Assembly: GCA_964646035.1 (NCBI GenBank)
Contig: CAZYDJ010000120.1
Location: forward strand, 1 to 8,577
From: CAYLMM01 sp964646035
Lineage (GTDB): Bacteria; Krumholzibacteriota; Krumholzibacteriia; LZORAL124-64-63
DNA length: 8,577 nucleotides
Direction of reading: 5' to 3'
Shown: positions 5,522-8,577 of the stretch, piece by piece
Layout: every line of letters begins with the position of its first letter
How positions within the stretch are numbered: the first letter of the stretch is position 1
Made by a program: the position numbers and the translations under genes
The notes under the pieces: model-generated
What the model saw: the letters and a program-made list of their open reading frames with translations, nothing else
What the model was told of the DNA's origin: nothing
Databases searched by the model: none

Positions 5522-7086
5522 CTCTCCTCCTTGGCGGCGTCTTCATAGCGCTCGCGGAAAGCCGTCACGGCGCCGGCCAACGCCTCGGCCAAACGGCGGC
5601 GGTAGCCCTTGTCGCGCAGGTTGCGCTCCTCGTTGCGGTTGGAGAGGAATCCCATCTCCACCAGCACCGCGGGCATGTCAACGCCGCGCAGGACCCGGAA
5701 TCCACCCCGCCTGACGCCGCGGTCGGCGGCCCCGGTGCGGGATGTCAGCGCATCCTGGACGATCTCCGCCAGAACACTGCTTTGGCCCAGATGGCGCTCC
5801 TGCGCCTGCTCCCAGGGTACGAATAGTTCTTCGCCGTTCCCACCTGTGGCTCCTGCGGGATCCAGGAAATAGGTCTCGATGCCCCTGGCCTCACCGTTGA
5901 ACCAGCCGTTGGCGTGGATCGAGACGAAGACGTCGCCGCCGGACCGGTTGGCGATCTCGCCCCTCTCGTCCAGTCCCAGTTGGCGGTCGTCATCGCGGGT
6001 CAGCTTCACTCTCATGCCGTTCTTCTCGAGGATCTTCGCGACCTCGCGGGCGACATCCAGGTTGATGTCCTTCTCCAGGGTGCCGCGGGTGCCGACCTTG
6101 CCGGGCTCCCAACCGCCGTGTCCGGGATCCAGGATCACGGTCCTGACCTCGACCGGACGGGAAACATCGCGCAGCCCGGCCGGAGCGGTCATGTTCAGCC
6201 GACCGCGCGGCTGGGGATCGGGCAGGGCGCCGTCGCCGCCTTCCTCCAGAGAGAGGACCAACGCGCGGCCTCCGTCGGTGGCGCGGGCGCGGAAGCTGCT
6301 CACCAGGTTCGAAACCCGCACGTAGATCTTGGCGTGATCGGAGTACTGCCTCGACTCGACTCCGCGCACCAGTCCGCGCCGGCCGCTGAACGAAACCGCC
6401 GATCGATCGACCTCGCCCCCGAAGATCTTCAGCACCACCAGCCCCTGCTCGGGGCTGTCGGCCCGCCAGCCCAGGGGCTCGGAGCAGGCGATGCGGACCT
6501 CGGTGGAGCGCGTCTGGGTGGCGATGCGCAATCCGGTCAGGTTGGGGCTGCGGCTGCCCACCGCTAATTTCGCAGCCTCGGCGTCCCAAGCCACCATCTC
6601 GCCCACGGCGGGGCCCATCACTCCGACCAGGAATTCGGCCGGCAGCCAGAGATCGCCGTCGATGGCCAGCGGCGGGGTGCGCAGCAGCAGTTCACGGCCG
6701 TCGATATCGACCAGTCGGCTGCCCGCGGTCAGGCGGAAGGTGTTGCCCCTGGCCCGCACCGTCAGCCGGCGCGAGTTCTCCTGCCAGAAGCGTCCGGCCC
6801 GGAAGATGGTCGCCATCGAGGCGGACGAAACATAGAGTTCGCGCGATCCCTTGAGCAGACGCCTGCCGTCGATCCGGAAGCCGTCGCGTAGGCCCTGAAA
6901 GGAAACCGCGACGTCTATTTCCCCGGCATCCGGGTTGATCCGGGGCGTTTCGGTCGGCAGCAATCCCTCGGCTCCGGCCGACGGAACCACCGCCGACATC
7001 AGCAGCAGAACGGCCGGCAGCAGCAGCAAAGCCATCACCGGCGCCGGGATTCGGGCTCTTCTGTCTTCGATGCGATGGGTGGCCAT
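5518..7086 (-). CDS. Secreted N-acetylmuramoyl-L-alanine amidase (AMIN plus Amidase_3)
   Basis: This zinc amidase cuts the bond between muramic acid and the stem peptide of peptidoglycan, acting outside the cytoplasmic membrane. I prefer the ATG at 7086 because GAAGGGA sits just ahead of it; an in-frame GTG-ATG pair at 7125/7122, overlapping the smpB stop, would add 13 residues but has no ribosome binding site. With this start (522 residues) the signal peptide covers about 1-39, ending A-G-A. A copper-amine-oxidase-N-like region (about 82-175, L-Y-V-S and L-W-L-P-A-E-F), an AMIN-type beta domain (about 184-280) and Amidase_3 (about 315-512) follow. Zinc and catalytic residues: H323 in D-P-G-H-G-G, E338 in L-E-K-D-I-N, H391 in S-I-H-A-N and E477 in V-E-M-G-F-L-S-N. 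AMIN domains target amidases to envelope sites, often the septum. All catalytic residues are present, so it should be active. Confidence 0.95.
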   Translation of the reverse strand: MATHRIEDRRARIPAPVMALLLLPAVLLLMSAVVPSAGAEGLLPTETPRINPDAGEIDVAVSFQGLRDGFRIDGRRLLKGSRELYVSSASMATIFRAGRFWQENSRRLTVRARGNTFRLTAGSRLVDIDGRELLLRTPPLAIDGDLWLPAEFLVGVMGPAVGEMVAWDAEAAKLAVGSRSPNLTGLRIATQTRSTEVRIACSEPLGWRADSPEQGLVVLKIFGGEVDRSAVSFSGRRGLVRGVESRQYSDHAKIYVRVSNLVSSFRARATDGGRALVLSLEEGGDGALPDPQPRGRLNMTAPAGLRDVSRPVEVRTVILDPGHGGWEPGKVGTRGTLEKDINLDVAREVAKILEKNGMRVKLTRDDDRQLGLDERGEIANRSGGDVFVSIHANGWFNGEARGIETYFLDPAGATGGNGEELFVPWEQAQERHLGQSSVLAEIVQDALTSRTGAADRGVRRGGFRVLRGVDMPAVLVEMGFLSNRNEERNLRDKGYRRRLAEALAGAVTAFRERYEDAAKEER

Positions 7087-7121
7087 ACTGTCCCTTCGCC
7101 GGGGTGCGCGGAGAAGCGTCA

Positions 7122-7595
7122 TCACTCGCGGCGACCGATTTCGCGCCTGATCCGCATATCCATGTCGCGTTTGGCCTTGGCCTGACGCTTGTCGTATATC
7201 TTCTTGCCCCGTCCCAGACCGATTTCGACCTTGGCCAATCCGTGCGAGAAATAGATCTGCAGCGGAACCAGGGTCAGTCCCTTTTCTTCGATACGGGGCT
7301 TGATCTTGCGTATCTCGCGGCGGGTAAGCAACAGCTTTCTCCGCCGGAACGGCTCGTGATTCATGCGGTTGGCCGGATCATAGGGCCCGATGTGCATCTT
7401 CACCAGCCAAGCCTCGCCGTCCCGCAGTTCGGCGTAGGCGTCACCCAGATTGCATTTGCCTACGCGCAGGGCCTTGACTTCGGTTCCCTGCAGGGCGATT
7501 CCGGCCTCCCAACGGTCGATGATCTCGTACTCGTGGAAAGCCTTACGGTTTTTTGCGATTATCTTGATGCCGGACTTGCCGGCGGATGAACCCAT
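7122..7595 (-). CDS. smpB: SsrA-binding protein SmpB
   Basis: SmpB binds tmRNA and guides it to stalled ribosomes for trans-translation. The 157 residues are normal length. Core motifs: N-R-K-A-F-H-E-Y-E-I (16-25), G-I-A-L-Q-G-T-E-V-K-A-L-R (32-44), N-H-E-P-F-R-R-R-K-L-L-L (79-90), K-G-L-T-L-V-P-L (105-112) and V-E-I-G-L-G-R-G-K-K-I-Y-D-K-R (123-137). The Lys/Arg-rich tail after 137 is the part that enters the mRNA channel and decoding centre. The ATG at 7595 has AGGAG eight bases upstream. It is the first gene of the six-gene operon, directly behind the promoter. No tmRNA (ssrA) gene is visible in the window. Confidence 0.97.
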   Translation of the reverse strand: MGSSAGKSGIKIIAKNRKAFHEYEIIDRWEAGIALQGTEVKALRVGKCNLGDAYAELRDGEAWLVKMHIGPYDPANRMNHEPFRRRKLLLTRREIRKIKPRIEEKGLTLVPLQIYFSHGLAKVEIGLGRGKKIYDKRQAKAKRDMDMRIRREIGRRE

Positions 7596-7617
7596 TTCAT
7601 CGACTCCTGGTCGGTAT

Positions 7618-7640
7618 CCCCGCGATCGAAGCGGTCGGGG
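7618..7640 (-). promoter_or_regulatory. Short hairpin at the 5' end of the smpB operon leader
   Basis: CCCCG at 7618-7622 pairs with CGGGG at 7636-7640 around 13 bases. The expected transcription start is near 7640, so the mRNA would begin with this hairpin. It leaves the smpB ribosome binding site free. Such 5' hairpins can protect mRNA from decay, but five pairs could be chance. Confidence 0.3.
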
Positions 7641-7646
7641 TTTGCG

Positions 7647-7675
7647 AAACTAGCACCTTGGAGAGGGGGAAACAA
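7647..7675 (-). promoter_or_regulatory. Candidate promoter for the smpB-amidase-gerM-murI-rph-rdgB operon
   Basis: On the minus strand, TTGTTT (7670-7675), a 17-bp spacer, and an extended -10 TGC-TAGTTT (core 7647-7652). The leader to the smpB ATG is about 45 bases. It is back to back with the tRNA-Leu promoter, with 24 bp between the two -35 elements. Confidence 0.6.
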
Positions 7676-7699
7676 GGGCCGGGAAGATGCAGCACCGGG

Positions 7700-7728
7700 T
7701 TGACACGGCGTTTTCCAGCGACTAGATT
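7700..7728 (+). promoter_or_regulatory. Promoter of tRNA-Leu
   Basis: A perfect TTGACA (7700-7705), a 17-bp spacer, and TAGATT (7723-7728) form a strong sigma-70-like promoter. Transcription should start near 7735, about 50 bases before the tRNA. Confidence 0.78.
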
Positions 7729-7783
7729 GATCGCCCTGCGGAGCAACGGGCTGTTTGGCCCATGACTCTGCTCGAATGTGAGT

Positions 7784-7870
7784 GCCCGGATGGCGGAATT
7801 GGTAGACGCGCTACGTTCAGGTCGTAGTGAGGTTATCCTCGTGGGAGTTCGAGTCTCCCTCCGGGCACCA
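7784..7870 (+). tRNA. tRNA-Leu (CAG anticodon)
   Basis: This 87-base tRNA has acceptor GCCCGGA/TCCGGGC, a D arm with GGCGGAATTGGTAGACGC, anticodon stem CTACG/CGTAG with CAG at 7818-7820, and the long variable arm of class II tRNAs (GAGGTTATCCTC). The T arm GGGAG-TTCGAGT-CTCCC follows, then A73 and encoded CCA (7868-7870). It forms its own unit with a promoter and terminator. Confidence 0.97.
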
Positions 7871-7880
7871 CCATTTCGAT

Positions 7881-7906
7881 AACGACGGCTCAGCCGTCGT
7901 TTTTTT
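7881..7906 (+). terminator. Rho-independent terminator of tRNA-Leu
   Basis: A perfect nine-pair stem, AACGACGGC with GCCGTCGTT (7881-7889 and 7893-7901), has a three-base loop and runs straight into a T tract that ends at 7906. It begins ten bases after the tRNA CCA end. Confidence 0.93.
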
Positions 7907-7964
7907 GCTCAGAATCAGCCCCTCCCACCAATTCATCCCTTCAGCCCGTAATTCCCCGGTCGAT

Positions 7965-8012
7965 ACAGGAGAAAACGGCTCCTAACGAACGCGCGCAGCG
8001 TTCGTTTCCTGT
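7965..8012. promoter_or_regulatory. Nested inverted repeats before the right-edge gene
   Basis: An inner perfect nine-pair hairpin, AACGAACGC (7984-7992) with GCGTTCGTT (7998-8006), has a five-base loop. It is enclosed by ACAGGA (7965-7970) pairing with TCCTGT (8007-8012). A competing pair, AGGAG (7967-7971) with CTCCT (7979-7983), excludes the outer stem. The element ends 25 bases before the ATG at 8038. It could be an operator palindrome or a structured 5' leader; the short T run (8005-8007) makes a terminator unlikely. I found no clear promoter in 7907-8037. Confidence 0.5.
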
Positions 8013-8037
8013 CCTCGAGACACACCGGGAATACGCA

Positions 8038-8577
8038 ATGCGCTGGATCGACATCGATCTCCACTCCGGCACGCTCGCCAGCGGTCCTGCCGTCAGCCTC
8101 GAACGGACCGCCGCAAGGCTGGAACAACTGGCCGATCTGCAACGCCGCGAGGGACTTGACAGCCCCGTGCTGCTGCGATTCATGGCGACCATCGGTCAGC
8201 AACTCTTCCGCGCCGTCGCATCTTCCCGGCACGATGCCTTCGCCCCCGACTGCGACTCCTGCGGCGCCAAGGAACCTCCTTGGCCGGGGCAGGACGCCGG
8301 CCAAAGCATGGTGGGCTATCACCTGATCGTGGACCAAGCCTGGTTGGGACTCCCCTGGACCTGGCTGCACAACGGCCTGCACTTCCTCATCGAGAAATCG
8401 CCGATCTGCGTCGACGCCGGAGGATCCGATCCGGCCAACAACTCGGATCGGCCCTGGATCCGCCGCCGCAGTGACATCGTCTTCGCCGCGGAAGCGCTCG
8501 GCCCCGAGCCGCTTTCCGCTGTCGTGGCGCGCCTGCGTCCCGAAGGTTGCGCCGAGCCGGAGATCCTTTTCCTGAAC
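8038..8577 (+). CDS. Unrecognised protein, possibly CHAT-domain (caspase-like); C-terminus outside window
   Basis: An open frame of 180 codons runs from the ATG at 8038 to the window edge. I do not firmly recognise it. No signal peptide or membrane segment is seen, so this part is probably cytoplasmic. An N-terminal region with a helical, Leu/Arg/Glu-rich stretch (about 20-60) is followed by a Cys pair C-D-S-C (77-80) and Y-H-L-I-V-D (97-102) leading to L-G-L-P-W-T-W-L-H-N-G (106-116). The last resembles the conserved L-P-W-E-L-L segment that precedes the catalytic residues in CHAT proteases, hence the tentative suggestion; the catalytic His and Cys would lie beyond the window. The frame is open far upstream of the ATG and the ribosome binding site is weak (GGGA), so the start is only probable. 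It follows the tRNA-Leu terminator and an inverted-repeat leader. The coding frame is well supported, the family is not. Confidence 0.6.
   Translation, partial: MRWIDIDLHSGTLASGPAVSLERTAARLEQLADLQRREGLDSPVLLRFMATIGQQLFRAVASSRHDAFAPDCDSCGAKEPPWPGQDAGQSMVGYHLIVDQAWLGLPWTWLHNGLHFLIEKSPICVDAGGSDPANNSDRPWIRRRSDIVFAAEALGPEPLSAVVARLRPEGCAEPEILFLN

Noticed and set aside
7784..7906. tRNA-Leu as a used attachment site of an integrated element
   Set aside because: No second copy of the tRNA 3' end and no integrase is visible; the tRNA keeps its own terminator. It can only be tested with more sequence to the right.
7933..8382. Minus-strand open frame of 149 codons opposite the right-edge gene
   Set aside because: It runs back over the nested hairpins, has no ribosome binding site, and the plus-strand frame has a more protein-like composition and stays open to the window edge.

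Overview
The window looks like the chromosome of a GC-rich bacterium. It is dominated by one compact minus-strand housekeeping operon, with less familiar sequence at both ends. No gene here fixes the phylum. The exported beta-propeller with a G-R-x-G-x-G-P-G-E motif is common in Bacteroidota, Gemmatimonadota and related lineages, which is only a weak hint. All four tRNA genes encode their 3' CCA. No transposase, integrase or CRISPR array is visible.

Layout. (1) 1-556, minus: the N-terminal 185 codons of a secreted 6-bladed beta-propeller protein, cut by the window edge. (2) 655-860, minus: a tiny transcription unit with a candidate extended -10 promoter, a 7-bp dyad around it, a strong ribosome binding site, a 27-codon ORF for an amphipathic cationic peptide, and a rho-independent terminator. 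(3) 969-1095: an unexplained GC-rich inverted repeat built of two REP-like hairpins. (4) 1104-1610, minus: ssb with its own terminator. (5) 1702-2300, minus: a tRNA-Pro, tRNA-Arg, tRNA-His cluster with a terminator and a candidate promoter just behind rdgB. (6) 2308-7675, minus: smpB, amidase, GerMN-domain gene, murI, rph, rdgB, with overlapping or near-abutting reading frames and one sigma-70-like promoter. (7) 7700-7906, plus: a self-contained tRNA-Leu unit. (8) 7965-8577, plus: nested inverted repeats, then the start of an unrecognised gene that may encode a CHAT-type (caspase-like) protein.

The central operon joins trans-translation (SmpB), cell-wall metabolism (amidase, GerMN protein, glutamate racemase), tRNA 3'-end processing (RNase PH) and nucleotide-pool cleansing (RdgB/HAM1). 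Its core order resembles the racE-gerM-rph-rdgB (ysnA) neighbourhood of Bacillus subtilis. The rdgB product is odd: 340 residues against about 200 in the family, with roughly 130 extra residues inside the conserved domain.

The best candidates for something undescribed are the small-peptide unit ahead of the beta-propeller gene, the enlarged HAM1 protein, the 127-bp inverted repeat, and the truncated gene at the right edge with its nested hairpins.
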